Of a stretch of DNA of 64,000 bases, positions 32,347 through 44,121 are shown one piece after another. How positions within the stretch are numbered: the stretch's first letter is position 1; each line of letters opens with the position of its first letter. The notes beneath the pieces are model-generated. The model made no database searches and was not told the DNA's origin. It worked only from the letters and a program-made list of their open reading frames with translations. Source of the stretch: Ramlibacter alkalitolerans (GTDB lineage Bacteria > Pseudomonadota > Gammaproteobacteria > Burkholderiales > Burkholderiaceae_C); the NCBI RefSeq assembly GCF_016722765.1, contig NZ_JAEQND010000002.1, forward strand, positions 372,001-436,000. Direction: 5' to 3'. A program made the position numbers and the translations under genes.

Positions 32347-32622
32347 TCACTTCGCGATCTGGACCAGCACCTCGTTGGGCCGCACCATGCCCAGTTCGGC
32401 GCGGGCCTTTTCTTCCACGATCTCCAGGCCTTCCTGCAGGTCGCGCACCTCGGCGGCGAGCTGCTCGTTGGCCTGCTGGGCGGCGGCGTTGCGCGCCTTC
32501 TGCTCGTCCAGTTTCTGCTGCATCTGGGCGACGTCGCCGACGCTGCCGCGGCCCAGCCAGAGCTGGGCCTGCACCACGGCCAGCAGGCCGATCAGCAGCG
32601 CGGTGACGAGGCGGCCCTTCAA
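32347..32622 (-). CDS. ftsB: cell division protein FtsB
   Basis: A 91-residue bitopic divisome protein. An N-terminal membrane helix (LVTALLIGLLAVVQAQLWL) is followed by a coiled coil (DVAQMQQKLDEQKARNAAAQQANEQLAAEV) and the conserved EEKARAELGMVRPNEVLVQ end. It acts with FtsL and FtsQ. It lies 16 bp downstream of eno, a standard linkage in proteobacteria, and 10 bp upstream of the NadR-like gene. Confidence 0.95.
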   Translation of the reverse strand: MKGRLVTALLIGLLAVVQAQLWLGRGSVGDVAQMQQKLDEQKARNAAAQQANEQLAAEVRDLQEGLEIVEEKARAELGMVRPNEVLVQIAK

Positions 32623-32638
32623 GCAGCGATCCTTGCGC

Positions 32639-33931
<1,293 letters not shown>

Positions 33932-33960
33932 TCAGTTTCTTCTCCGGGTTCAAGGATTTT

Positions 33961-34057
33961 TTCAACGCAAAAACCGCAAAGGTGACGCAAAAGCCGCAAA
34001 GAACATCCTTGAACTCTTTTGCGGTCTTTGCGTGACCTTTGCGGCTTTTGCGTTGAA
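33961..34057. repeat. AACGCAAAAGCCGCAAAG palindrome, copy 1
   Basis: A 97-bp inverted repeat with arms of about 40 bases, TTCAACGCAAAAACCGCAAA... and its mirror, each containing two AACGCAAAA-type units. There are only a few mismatches. It is much more AT-rich than its surroundings. It lies between eno and the DUF1330 gene. A second member is at 39454-39554. Confidence 0.85.
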
Positions 34058-34068
34058 GGTGTTCGTCT

Positions 34069-34359
34069 TCAGGTGCCCTCGATCAGCACCATGCGCATCA
34101 CCGCCGCTCCCTCGCGCGCCTTCTTCGCGGCGCCGTATTCGGGGGAGTCGTAGAAGGCGCGCGCCTTTTCGAGCGAGGGGAACTTCAGGAGCACGGTGCG
34201 GGCCGGGGTCCAGTCGCCTTCCAGCACCTGCACGGCGCCGCCGCGCACGCAGACTTCGGCGCCATGCGCCTTCATCGCGAGCGTGGACAGGCGCTTGTAC
34301 TCTTCGTACTGCTGCGGGTCGGTGACTTCGACGTTGGCGAGGATGTAGGCACTAGGCAA
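34069..34359 (-). CDS. DUF1330 family protein
   Basis: A 96-residue ferredoxin-like-fold protein of the DUF1330 family: [23 protein letters not shown], the GAEVCVRGG strand and [16 protein letters not shown], which is the family signature region. Role unknown, although dimeric alpha+beta barrel proteins of this kind often bind small molecules. Its start overlaps the kdsA stop by 8 bases, so it belongs to the pyrG-kdsA operon. Confidence 0.88.
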   Translation of the reverse strand: MPSAYILANVEVTDPQQYEEYKRLSTLAMKAHGAEVCVRGGAVQVLEGDWTPARTVLLKFPSLEKARAFYDSPEYGAAKKAREGAAVMRMVLIEGT

Positions 34360-35205
34360 AGTCGTTCTCCATGAAACGGTTCTTCTTGGTCACCCGATCG
34401 AGCTCCACCAGAGTTTCCAGCAGCGGGCGCATGTGCTTGAGCGGCACCGCGTTCGGCCCGTCGGACAGGGCCTGGGCCGGATCGGGATGGGTCTCCATGA
34501 ACAGGCCTGCCACGCCCACGGCGACGGCGGCACGCGACAGCACCGGCACGAATTCGCGCTGGCCGCCGGAGCTGGTGCCCTGGCCGCCGGGAAGCTGCAC
34601 CGAGTGCGTGGCATCGAACACCACCGGCGCACCCGTCTCGCGCAGGATCGCCAGCGCGCGCATGTCCGAGACCAGGTTGTTGTAGCCGAAGCTGGCGCCG
34701 CGCTCGCAGGCGAGGAAGCTGTCTTCCGGCAGGCCCTTCTCGCGCGCGGCCTCGCGGGCCTTCCGGATCACGTTCTTCATGTCGCCGGGCGCGAGGAACT
34801 GGCCCTTCTTGATGTTCACCGGCTTGCCCGATTGCGCCACGGCGCCGATGAAATCGGTCTGGCGGCACAGGAAGGCCGGCGTCTGCAGCACGTCGACGAC
34901 CTCGGCGACGTGCGCAATCTCCTGCTCGGTATGGACGTCGGTGAGCACCGGCACCTTCAGCTCGCGCCTGACCTTGCCCAGGATCTCCAGGCCCTTTTCC
35001 ATGCCCGGGCCGCGGAAGCTCGCGCCGGACGATCGATTGGCCTTGTCGTAGCTGCTCTTGAAGATGAAGGGGATGCCCAGCGCAGCGGTGATCTCCTTGA
35101 GCTGGCCGGCAACGTCCATCTGCAGTTGCTCGGACTCGACGACGCAGGGCCCCGAGATGAGGAAGAAGGGGCGGTCGAGCCCCACCTCGAAGCCGCAGAG
35201 CTTCA

Positions 35206-35206
<1 letters not shown>
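34352..35206 (-). CDS. kdsA: 3-deoxy-8-phosphooctulonate (KDO-8-P) synthase
   Basis: A 284-residue enzyme that condenses arabinose-5-phosphate with phosphoenolpyruvate for lipopolysaccharide Kdo. Motifs include [60 protein letters not shown] and the late [13 protein letters not shown]. Asn in KANRSS and the CERG sequence fit the family, including the position that distinguishes metal-independent (Asn) from metal-dependent (Cys) forms, but this assignment is tentative. The ATG overlaps the pyrG stop by one base. Confidence 0.96.
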
Positions 35207-37026
<1,820 letters not shown>

Positions 37027-37040
37027 CTAAACTTCCCCCG

Positions 37041-38264
37041 ATGAACGACCTCGCCGGCAAGCACATCGTCCTCGGGCTCACGGGTGGGATCGCGTGCTAC
37101 AAGGCCGCGGAGCTGTGCCGCGGGCTGGTCAAGCAGGGTGCGACGGTGCAGGTCGTCATGACGCAGGCCAGCGAGCAATTCATCACGCCGGTGACCATGC
37201 AGGCGCTGTCGAACCGCCCCGTCTTCACATCGCAGTGGGATGCGCGCGAGCCGAACAACATGCCGCACATCAACCTGTCGCGGGAAGCGGACGCCATCCT
37301 GATCGCCCCCTGCAGCGCCGATTTCATGGCCAGGCTGGTGCAGGGCCGGTCCGACGAGCTGCTTTCGCTGCTGTGCCTGGCGCGCCCGATCGCGAGCGTG
37401 CGGCTGCTGATCGCACCGGCGATGAACCGCGAGATGTGGGCCCATCCCGCCACCCAGCGCAACATGGCGCAGCTCGCCGCCGACGGCGCCACGCTGCTGG
37501 GCGTGGGCAGCGGGCTGCAGGCCTGTGGCGAAACCGGCGACGGCCGCATGCTGGAGCCGCAGGAACTGCTGGAGGACGTGATCGCCTTCTTCCAGCCGAA
37601 GCTGCTGGCCGGCCGCAAGGTGGTGGTCACCGCGGGTCCCACCTTCGAGGCGCTCGACCCGATCCGCGGCATCACCAACCACTCCTCCGGCAAGATGGGC
37701 TTCGCGATCGCCCGCGCGGCGCGCGAAGCCGGCGCCGACGTGGTCGTGATCGCCGGCCCGGTGCGGCTGGCCACGCCCCGCGGCGTGCGCCGCGTCGACG
37801 TGACTTCAGCGCGCCAGATGCTGGCCGCCACCGAAGCGGAAACCCCGCAGGCCGACGTCTTCGTCGCGACCGCCGCGGTCGCGGACTGGCGGCCGGCCAC
37901 CGAATCGGGCCAGAAGATCAAGAAGGACGGCAGCGGCCAGCCCCCCGCGCTGAGCTTCACCGAGAACCCCGACATCCTCGCCACCGTGGCGCGCAGCGAA
38001 CGCGCGCAACGCGGGGCCTTGTTCTGCGTCGGCTTCGCCGCCGAGAGCCACGACCTGGTGGACAACGCCAGGGCCAAGCGCGAACGCAAGGGCGTGCCCC
38101 TGCTGGTGGGCAACATCGGCCCGAGCACCTTCGGCCAGGACGACAACCAGCTGCTGCTGGTCGACGCGCAAGGCGTGGTCGAACTGCCCCGCGCCTCCAA
38201 GCTGGCGCTCGCGCGGCAGCTGGTGGCGGAGATCGCCCGCCGCGCGCGCCCGGCCGGCACCTGA
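37041..38264 (+). CDS. coaBC: bifunctional phosphopantothenoylcysteine decarboxylase / phosphopantothenate-cysteine ligase
   Basis: A 407-residue fusion for coenzyme A synthesis. The CoaC flavoprotein half (about residues 1-190) has [39 protein letters not shown] and the PAMNxxMW motif (APAMNREMW). The CoaB half has [24 protein letters not shown] and KIKKDG, followed by VGFAAES. The ATG at 37041 is chosen because it opens the family N-terminus; a GTG/ATG further up lies in the inverted repeat. A TAAACT hexamer (37028-37033) ends 7 nt before the ATG. Confidence 0.96.
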   Translation: MNDLAGKHIVLGLTGGIACYKAAELCRGLVKQGATVQVVMTQASEQFITPVTMQALSNRPVFTSQWDAREPNNMPHINLSREADAILIAPCSADFMARLVQGRSDELLSLLCLARPIASVRLLIAPAMNREMWAHPATQRNMAQLAADGATLLGVGSGLQACGETGDGRMLEPQELLEDVIAFFQPKLLAGRKVVVTAGPTFEALDPIRGITNHSSGKMGFAIARAAREAGADVVVIAGPVRLATPRGVRRVDVTSARQMLAATEAETPQADVFVATAAVADWRPATESGQKIKKDGSGQPPALSFTENPDILATVARSERAQRGALFCVGFAAESHDLVDNARAKRERKGVPLLVGNIGPSTFGQDDNQLLLVDAQGVVELPRASKLALARQLVAEIARRARPAGT

Positions 38265-38279
38265 CCTTCTTCCCCTCGA

Positions 38280-38726
38280 ATGCAAGTCGACGTCAAGATC
38301 CTCGATCCGCGCATGGCGGACCAGTTGCCCACCTATGCCACGCCCGGCAGCGCCGGCCTGGACCTGCGCGCCTGCCTGGACGCGCCGCTCACGCTGGCGC
38401 CCAACGCGTGGCAGCTCGTGCCCACCGGCATCGCCATCTGGCTGAAGGACCCCGGTTACGCGGCGCTGATCCTGCCGCGCTCGGGCCTGGGCCACAAGCA
38501 CGGCATCGTGCTCGGGAACCTGGTCGGCCTGATCGACAGCGACTACCAGGGGCAGTTGATGGTGAGCGCCTGGAACCGCAGCGACATCGCCTTCACGCTG
38601 CAGCCGATGGAGCGGCTCGCGCAACTGGTGATCGTCCCGGTGGTGCAGGCCTCCTTCCAGGTGGTGTCGGACTTCCCGGCCACCGAGCGCGGCGTCGGCG
38701 GCTACGGGTCCACAGGGAAGAGCTGA
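38280..38726 (+). CDS. dut: dUTP diphosphatase
   Basis: A 148-residue trimeric dUTPase that makes dUMP and prevents uracil incorporation. All five motifs are present: [38 protein letters not shown] and the C-terminal [10 protein letters not shown]. It follows coaBC by 15 bp, the usual linkage, and is expected to share its transcript. Confidence 0.96.
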   Translation: MQVDVKILDPRMADQLPTYATPGSAGLDLRACLDAPLTLAPNAWQLVPTGIAIWLKDPGYAALILPRSGLGHKHGIVLGNLVGLIDSDYQGQLMVSAWNRSDIAFTLQPMERLAQLVIVPVVQASFQVVSDFPATERGVGGYGSTGKS

Positions 38727-38890
38727 TCTCCTGTTGCGTCCGCAGGCGCTGACAGCCTGTCCACTGCTGTCCTACGTGTAAGTGCGGAAAAGACTGCACC
38801 CGTGCCCGGCGTGCTCCCGATTCAATGAGCTGTACAGGGCGCACCCGTGGTGGGTGGCGCTGTGCAGATCAGCAAACGAAGGAGAATTCC

Positions 38891-39382
38891 ATGCGCACCA
38901 TTTCCCGTCTGACATCGCTGGTGACCGGTGGCCTGGCCATCGCGACGCTCGCGGCGTGCTCGTCCTACGGCCCGATGGCTTCGACGTATCCGACCTCGAC
39001 GTACCCGGTGGCCAGCTACCCGGTGGCGGGCAGCGAGTACGGCCGCATCGTCAACATCGAATACCTGCCCGTGGGCACGACCGCCCCTGGCGGCACCAAC
39101 ATCCTGGGCGCGGTGGTGGGCGGCCTGGCGGGCGGCCTGCTGGGCAACCAGATCGGCAGCGGCGCGGGCCGCACCGCTGCGACGGTGCTGGGTGGCGTGG
39201 CGGGCGCCGCGGTGGGCAACCAGATCGCGCGCAACTCGCAGGGCGTGACGACGCAGGCCGGCTACCGCATCACGATGCAGACGGACCAGGGCCAGATGCG
39301 CACGTACGAAGTCCCGGCAACGGGCGACCTGCGCGTGGGCGACCGCGTGCGCGTGGACAACGGCGTGATCTATCGCGGGTAA
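38891..39382 (+). CDS. glycine-zipper outer-membrane lipoprotein, SlyB/PCP-like
   Basis: A 163-residue lipoprotein. Signal and lipobox (IATLAAC, Cys22) are followed by a Tyr/Pro/Ser-rich linker. A glycine-zipper hairpin comes next (ILGAVVGGLAGGLLGNQIGSG and TVLGGVAGAAVGNQIARNS), then a C-terminal beta domain ending GDRVRVDNGVIYRG, the arrangement of SlyB and Pcp lipoproteins. AAGGAG sits 7 nt upstream of the ATG. A terminator follows directly, so it is probably a single-gene transcript. Confidence 0.88.
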   Translation: MRTISRLTSLVTGGLAIATLAACSSYGPMASTYPTSTYPVASYPVAGSEYGRIVNIEYLPVGTTAPGGTNILGAVVGGLAGGLLGNQIGSGAGRTAATVLGGVAGAAVGNQIARNSQGVTTQAGYRITMQTDQGQMRTYEVPATGDLRVGDRVRVDNGVIYRG

Positions 39383-39404
39383 GCGAGCGCATCGCCAGTG
39401 AAAA

Positions 39405-39432
39405 CGCCCGGTGCAGGCCGGGCGCCTTTTTT
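39405..39432 (+). terminator. rho-independent terminator
   Basis: CGCCCGG (39405-39411) and CCGGGCG (39418-39424) with a TGCAGG loop, followed by CC and six T (39427-39432). It ends the lipoprotein transcript. Confidence 0.9.
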
Positions 39433-39453
39433 GTGCGCACCTCGCCAAGAATT

Positions 39454-39554
39454 CGAACGCAAAAGCCGCAAAAGCTACGCAAAAGCCGCAAAGGCAAAGC
39501 CATGGTCATGGCTTCGTTTGGCGGCTTTCGTTTTCCTTTGCGGCTTTTGCGTTG
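39454..39554. repeat. AACGCAAAAGCCGCAAAG palindrome, copy 2
   Basis: A 101-bp inverted repeat with the same AACGCAAAAGCCGCAAA units as the copy at 33961, each arm holding two units. The centre is an additional near-perfect palindrome, AAGCCATGGTCATGGCTT. It lies between the convergent lipoprotein and slyD genes. Confidence 0.85.
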
Positions 39555-39582
39555 AGATTGATCGGTCAACACCGAAACCCGT

Positions 39583-40077
39583 TCAGTCCCCGATGCGGAA
39601 GAAGCCCGTCCCCAGCGTGCCGCGGCCCACTTCTTCTTCCGTCGCCTCGCGCACGTCTTCCACCTTCAGGTGCAGCCGGATCGCGATGCCGGCCAGCGGG
39701 TGGTTGCCATCGAGGACGACGTGTTCGGGGTAGATCTCCGTCACCGTGTAGAGCAGGTTCTTCGGCGCGTCCGTGCTGGTCGCGCCGGCCGGCAGGCCCT
39801 CGAAGGTCATGCCTTCCTCCAGCTCCTGCGGGAAGACGCCGCGCGGCTCCAGGAACACGCGCTGTTCGTCGTAGTCGCCGAAGGCGTCCTCCGGCTCGAT
39901 GTGCAGGTCGAGCCGGTCGCCCGGCTCGTGGCCCTGCAGGGCCTCCTCCACCTTGGCCAGCAGGTCGCGGCCGCCGACGAGGAACTCCACCGGCTCCTCG
40001 AGTCGGTCCAGCTCCTCGCCCAGCGTGTCCTTCAGCGTCCAGGTCAGGGCGACGACGCAGTTCGGTGTGATTTCCAT
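39583..40077 (-). CDS. slyD: FKBP-type peptidyl-prolyl isomerase SlyD
   Basis: A 164-residue SlyD-type prolyl isomerase. The FKBP part is split by an inserted flap (IF) domain: VALTWTLKDTLGEELD, PVEFLVGGRDLLAKVEEALQGHEPGD, the insert EPEDAFGDYDEQRVFLEP to about residue 125, and the return strand DGNHPLAGIAIRLHLKVEDV. The His-rich metal-binding tail of E. coli SlyD is missing, as in many betaproteobacteria. A GACAAT on the minus strand (complement of 40085-40090) ends 7 nt before the ATG. It is divergent from the oxygenase gene. Confidence 0.9.
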   Translation of the reverse strand: MEITPNCVVALTWTLKDTLGEELDRLEEPVEFLVGGRDLLAKVEEALQGHEPGDRLDLHIEPEDAFGDYDEQRVFLEPRGVFPQELEEGMTFEGLPAGATSTDAPKNLLYTVTEIYPEHVVLDGNHPLAGIAIRLHLKVEDVREATEEEVGRGTLGTGFFRIGD

Positions 40078-40099
40078 AGGAGAATTGTCGCAGCTCCCC

Positions 40100-41230
40100 A
40101 TGGATCCCACTGCACCCCTGCCCCTGCTCGGCGGCCTCAGCCCGGCCTTGTTCATGAAGCGGCACTGGCAGAAGAAGCCGCTGCTGGTGCGCCAGGCCAT
40201 CCCCGGCTTCCAGGCCCTGCTGCCGCCGCGCGAGCTGTTCGCGCTGGCTGCACGCGACGAGGTGGAGTCGCGCCTGGTCGCGCGCGAAGGGCGCTCCTGG
40301 CGCCTGCAGCGCGGCCCCTTCGCACGGCGCGCCCTGCCGGCGCTGAAGCAGCCCGGGTGGACGCTGCTGGTGCAAGGCGTCGACCTGCACCATGCCGGCG
40401 TGCACGCGCTGCTGCACCAGTTCGCCTTCGTGCCGGCCGCGCGCCTCGACGACCTCATGATCAGCTACGCCACCGACAGCGGCGGCGTCGGTCCGCACTT
40501 CGACAGCTACGACGTGTTCCTGCTGCAGGCGCAGGGACGCCGCCGCTGGCGCATCGGCCGCCAGACCGATCTGCAGCTGCAGGAAGGCCTGCCGCTGAAG
40601 ATCCTGGCGAACTTCGAGCCCGAGCAGGAGTTCCTCCTCGAACCCGGCGACCTGCTGTACCTGCCACCGCGGTATGCGCACGACGGCATCGCCGAGGGCG
40701 AGTGCCAGACGTATTCGATCGGCTTCCGGGCCCCGGCGCAGGCGGAGCTGGCGCGCGAGCTGCTGCAGCGCATCGCCGACGAAGCGGCGGAAGAGGGGCC
40801 GCAGCGCCTGTACAAGGATCCCGCGCAACCCGCGACGCAGTCACCCGGTGCGATCCCCGAAGGGCTGCGCCACTTCGCCCAGGAGGCGCTGGCGGCGGCG
40901 CTGAAGGACCCGTCGGCGCTGGACCGCGCCCTGGGCGAATACCTCACCGAGCCCAAGGCCAGCGTGTGGTTCGAACCGGGCCGCGCGCCGCGCCGCCTGC
41001 GCTCGCTGGCGCTCGATGCGCGCACGCGCATGCTGCATGATGGGCGCCATGTCTTCATCAACGGCGAGGCCTGGCGCGCCGGCGGTGCCGATGCGAAGCT
41101 GATGCGCCGGCTGGCCGATCGGCGTCGCCTCGAGCCGGCGGAGCTGGCGCACGCGAGCGACGGTGCGCGCGCGCTGCTGCTGTCCTGGTGCGAGGCCGGC
41201 TGGGCGCACGCCAACGAGGGGGAGCCATGA
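40100..41230 (+). CDS. JmjC/cupin ribosomal oxygenase, YcfD/RoxA-like
   Basis: A 376-residue 2-oxoglutarate/Fe(II) oxygenase of the family that hydroxylates an arginine of ribosomal protein L16. The double-stranded beta-helix has the iron ligands H133 and D135 (GPHFDSYDVF) and H194 (PPRYAHDG). Upstream FMKRHWQKKPLLVRQAIPGF is the family opening. The C-terminal winged-helix part runs from about residue 240. The ATG at 40100 lies 22 bp from the divergent slyD start. It overlaps the next gene by four bases. Confidence 0.87.
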   Translation: MDPTAPLPLLGGLSPALFMKRHWQKKPLLVRQAIPGFQALLPPRELFALAARDEVESRLVAREGRSWRLQRGPFARRALPALKQPGWTLLVQGVDLHHAGVHALLHQFAFVPAARLDDLMISYATDSGGVGPHFDSYDVFLLQAQGRRRWRIGRQTDLQLQEGLPLKILANFEPEQEFLLEPGDLLYLPPRYAHDGIAEGECQTYSIGFRAPAQAELARELLQRIADEAAEEGPQRLYKDPAQPATQSPGAIPEGLRHFAQEALAAALKDPSALDRALGEYLTEPKASVWFEPGRAPRRLRSLALDARTRMLHDGRHVFINGEAWRAGGADAKLMRRLADRRRLEPAELAHASDGARALLLSWCEAGWAHANEGEP

Positions 41231-41739
41231 ACGACCAGCCGATCTCCGCGCCGCCAGCGCCGCTGCCCTCGCGCCGCTTCGACAGCCGCGACGACTTCCG
41301 CCAGCTCGTTCGCGATGCGCTGGCCTGCGCGACGCGCGAGGGCTGGCGCGAGATCATCCTGAGCGACGCCGATTTCCAGGACTGGCCGCTCGGCGAGCGC
41401 GCGGTGGCCGAATCGCTGCAGGCGTGGTCCGCCGGCGGACGCAGGATGGTGCTGCTCGCGCGCAGCTACGACGGGGTGCTGCGCCAGCATGCGCGCTTCG
41501 TGCAGTGGCGCCGGCTCTGGTCCCACATCGTCACGCCGCTGGCGTGCGCGGGCGCGGGCCGGCTCGAAATCCCCAGTGCGCTGTGGAGTCCGGCGTGGGT
41601 GCTGGAGCGGCGCGACGTGGACCGCAGCAACGGCTATTGCGGCAGCGAGCCGCAGCGCCGGGTGCTTCTGCGCGAGACGCTGAACGAGTGGCTGGCGAAG
41701 GCGACGCCCGCCTTTCCGCCCACCCTGCTAGGACTATAG
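41227..41739 (+). CDS. conserved hypothetical protein coupled to the oxygenase gene
   Basis: A 170-residue soluble protein. I do not recognise a named family. Visible features are a predicted alpha/beta opening (FRQLVRDALACATREGWREIILSDADFQDWPLGERAVAESL), a motif-like RRMVLLARSYDGVLRQHARFVQWRRLWSHIV and a C-terminal part with RRDVDRSNGYCG. Its ATG overlaps the stop of the oxygenase gene (ATGA), so a linked role, possibly in ribosome or RNA metabolism, is a guess from position only. Confidence 0.75.
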   Translation: MNDQPISAPPAPLPSRRFDSRDDFRQLVRDALACATREGWREIILSDADFQDWPLGERAVAESLQAWSAGGRRMVLLARSYDGVLRQHARFVQWRRLWSHIVTPLACAGAGRLEIPSALWSPAWVLERRDVDRSNGYCGSEPQRRVLLRETLNEWLAKATPAFPPTLLGL

Positions 41740-41783
41740 GTTCCGAAGTAAGGGTCTGCCCCGAAGTAAAAACCCTTTGAGGT

Positions 41784-41789
41784 TATAAT
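41784..41789 (+). promoter_or_regulatory. TATAAT -10 box
   Basis: A perfect TATAAT in an unusually AT-rich patch (about 41765-41795), 111 bp upstream of the small lipoprotein gene. It is the best -10 hexamer in the window. No good -35 is seen. The resulting leader is about 100 nt. Confidence 0.55.
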
Positions 41790-41899
41790 TTTTGGCTGAG
41801 TTGGAAAGGGCTCGAGCCTCTCCGCTCGGTCACTAGCGGCTTCGCCCGCCAGGACAAAGTTCCGGAATCGTTGTCCCCATCCCTAAGAAGGAAACTGAA

Positions 41900-42157
41900 A
41901 TGAAAAAATCGCTCGTTCTGGCCACCCTGGTCGCCGCCGTTGCCCTGGCCGCCTGCGGCAAGAAGGAAGAGCCGGCGCCCGCGCCCGCCCCGGCCCCCGC
42001 TGCTGCTCCGGAACCCGCGCCCGCCCCGGCTCCCGCTGCGGCGCCCGCCGCCGACGCTGCCAACAGCGCTGCTTCCGCCGCTGCCGGCTCGGCTTCTGCC
42101 GCTGCCGACTCCGCTGCCGCCGCTGCTTCCGCCGCGTCGTCCGCTGCATCGCGCTGA
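41900..42157 (+). CDS. small Ala/Pro-rich lipoprotein
   Basis: An 85-residue lipoprotein. The signal peptide has lipobox ALAAC (Cys19), then KKEEPAPAPAPAPAA and an almost pure Ala/Pro/Ser sequence to the end. Such a sequence gives no folded domain; it may be a surface tether or wall spacer. AAGGA lies 9 nt before the ATG, the promoter is strong and a terminator follows, which suggests high expression as a monocistronic unit. Confidence 0.8.
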   Translation: MKKSLVLATLVAAVALAACGKKEEPAPAPAPAPAAAPEPAPAPAPAAAPAADAANSAASAAAGSASAAADSAAAAASAASSAASR

Positions 42158-42184
42158 TCGCCGCGCTGCGCGACTGCGCAACGC

Positions 42185-42212
42185 AAGAAAGCCGCCCTCG
42201 GGCGGCTTTCTT
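42185..42212. terminator. strong rho-independent terminator (bidirectional)
   Basis: AAGAAAGCCGCCC (42185-42197) and GGGCGGCTTTCTT (42200-42212) form a 13-bp stem around TC. T-rich flanks on both strands suit convergent genes: the lipoprotein gene on the left and the WalJ-like gene on the right. Confidence 0.9.
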
Positions 42213-42235
42213 GTTGCCGCCGTCTGCTGGGCTCG

Positions 42236-43015
42236 CTAGGCGGTCAGCCAGCCGCTGCCACTGGGGCCATCGGCGACGTGCACGTCGTCGCTGGCGCAGT
42301 TCAGGGCCTGCGCGAGCGCGGCGCGCACCAGTTCCGGTTTGTTGTTCTGCTCGCTCAGGTGCCCTGCGACCACCTGCCGCAGCGCGCCGGCGGCCAGCAC
42401 CGCCTGCGCCAGCGCCGCGGCCGCGCTGTTGGCGAGATGCCCGTAGGGTCCGCCGACGCGGCGCTTGAGGAAGGCCGGATAGCTCGAGGTGCGCAGCAGG
42501 TCCTCGTCGTGGTTGCACTCCAGCAGCAGCGTGGCGCAGCCGGCCAGTTCCTGCAGCACGTGCGCGGTGACATGGCCCAGGTCGGTCACGACGCCCAGGC
42601 GCGTGCTGCCGTCGGTGCAGGTCAGTTGCAGCGGTTCGCGAGCGTCGTGCGGCACCGTGAAGGGCCGCACCTGCATCGCCCCCACCTCGAAGGCCAGGCC
42701 GTCGCAGGCCAGGCGCAGCAGGCCTTCGAAGTCCGGCTGGCCGATGGCCGCATAGGTGCCTTCGCTCATGTAGACCGGGATGCGCTCGCGCAGCGCGAGC
42801 GTCCGCGCGCAGCCGATGTGGTCGCCGTGCTCGTGCGTGATGAACACCGCATCGATCTGGTCGGCCATCATGCCGGCGGCGCGCAGGCGCTTGTCGAGCT
42901 CGCGGATGCCGAGCCCGCAGTCGACCAGCAGGTGCGCCGCCCCGGCGCCACTGCGCGCCTGGACGACGGTGGCGTTCCCCGAACTGCCACTGCCCAGGCT
43001 CTTGAACCGGATCAC
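42236..43015 (-). CDS. MBL-fold metallo-hydrolase, WalJ/YycJ-like
   Basis: A 259-residue metallo-beta-lactamase-fold protein. It starts MIRFKSLGSGSSGNATVVQ, the signature of the YycJ/WalJ group of 5' exonuclease-like enzymes. The metal site is THEHGDH (residues 60-66), with later H in FTVPHDAREPL, D in VVTDLGHVT and H in GHLSEQNN. The start is GTG at 43015. It lies 1 bp downstream of bamC in the dapA-bamC operon, a common arrangement. Confidence 0.9.
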   Translation of the reverse strand: MIRFKSLGSGSSGNATVVQARSGAGAAHLLVDCGLGIRELDKRLRAAGMMADQIDAVFITHEHGDHIGCARTLALRERIPVYMSEGTYAAIGQPDFEGLLRLACDGLAFEVGAMQVRPFTVPHDAREPLQLTCTDGSTRLGVVTDLGHVTAHVLQELAGCATLLLECNHDEDLLRTSSYPAFLKRRVGGPYGHLANSAAAALAQAVLAAGALRQVVAGHLSEQNNKPELVRAALAQALNCASDDVHVADGPSGSGWLTA

Positions 43016-43016
43016 G

Positions 43017-44093
43017 CTACTTCAGGTCGTCGGCGATGACCTGCACGATGCGCTGCGCGTTGTCCGAAGTCTCGGGCGCGCCGTTCGCGTTCAGCACGGA
43101 GACGGTGGTGGTCTGGCCTTCGGACTTCACGTTGATGCGGTACTTCAGCGGCGCCTCGGCGCTGTCGCGGCGGAACAGGCGGCCGAAGAAGCCCGCATTC
43201 TTCTTGTCCGGGTTCGGCGGCACGTAGCGCACGAAGTAGGTGCCCTGGCTGCGATCGCGGTCTTCGACGGTGAAGCCCGTGCGATCCAGCGCCAGGCCGA
43301 CGCGGCGCCAGGCGCGGTCGAAGCCTTCGTCGATCAGCACCACCGGCTGGCTGTTGACCGTGGCGATGCGCGAGCTCGGGCGGTCGGGCGCGACGTTGGT
43401 CGCGGCCGCGGCCTGCAGTTGCGGGGCGCCGAGCTTGACCATCAGGCGGCGCAGGAATTCGGCTTCCAGCTCCGGATCCGAGGGGCGCGGCTGCCAGGCC
43501 GTGTTCTCCTTCTGCTGGCTGGTGTAGACCTCCACCATGCCGCGGTGGCTGATGAAGATCTCGGTGCCGCCGGTGGGCGAGCGCTCCAGGCGGGTGCGGA
43601 ACTTGTCGCGCTCCGACGTGGAGTAGGCCGAGTCGATCAGCTTGCCCAGCGTGTTGCGGATGATGTCCTGCGGGATCTTGGCGCGGTTCTCCGCCCAGTC
43701 CGTCTCCATGATGCCCAGGTTCGGCTGGTCCATGGCCAGCAGGAAGCCGGCTTCCTGCCAGAAGTCGCGCACCGGCCCCCACAACTGGTCGGCGGGGCGG
43801 TTGACCACCAGCCAGCGCTGGTTGCCGGCGCGTTCGATGCGCACGTCGCCCACCGCGGTGGCGGCCGTCGGCAGGTTGGGCACGGCCTGGCCCAGGCTGT
43901 AGCTGTTGGCGGACACGGCGGCGCCGGGGGCGACGTAGCGCGAGTCGCGCGAGAGCTGCGTCAGGTCCGGCGGGACTTCGAGCGTCGGGCCCTTGGTCGC
44001 GCTGCGGTAATCGATTCGATCCTCCTGCAGGAACGAGCAGGCGGACAGCGCGGCGGCCAGGGCGACCAGGCCGAACTTCGCGATCAACTTCAT
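43017..44093 (-). CDS. bamC: outer membrane protein assembly factor BamC
   Basis: A 358-residue lipoprotein subunit of the Bam complex for outer-membrane beta-barrel insertion. Lipobox is LAAALSAC (Cys19). The disordered N-terminal stretch carries RIDYRSATKGPTLEVPPDLT, which binds BamD, and two helix-grip domains follow (about 90-210 and 240-345). The ATG at 44093 begins the signal peptide; a longer reading upstream has no signal character. It lies between dapA and the MBL hydrolase gene. Older annotations sometimes call it NlpB. Confidence 0.93.
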   Translation of the reverse strand: MKLIAKFGLVALAAALSACSFLQEDRIDYRSATKGPTLEVPPDLTQLSRDSRYVAPGAAVSANSYSLGQAVPNLPTAATAVGDVRIERAGNQRWLVVNRPADQLWGPVRDFWQEAGFLLAMDQPNLGIMETDWAENRAKIPQDIIRNTLGKLIDSAYSTSERDKFRTRLERSPTGGTEIFISHRGMVEVYTSQQKENTAWQPRPSDPELEAEFLRRLMVKLGAPQLQAAAATNVAPDRPSSRIATVNSQPVVLIDEGFDRAWRRVGLALDRTGFTVEDRDRSQGTYFVRYVPPNPDKKNAGFFGRLFRRDSAEAPLKYRINVKSEGQTTTVSVLNANGAPETSDNAQRIVQVIADDLK

Positions 44094-44121
44094 GGAATTC
44101 CCTCTTGGATACTTGGCGTGC

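Noticed and set aside
33961-34057. Short direct and inverted AACGCAAAA units considered as a CRISPR array
   Set aside because: Only two units per arm in opposite orientation, no regular unique spacers and no cas genes; it is a palindromic repeat.
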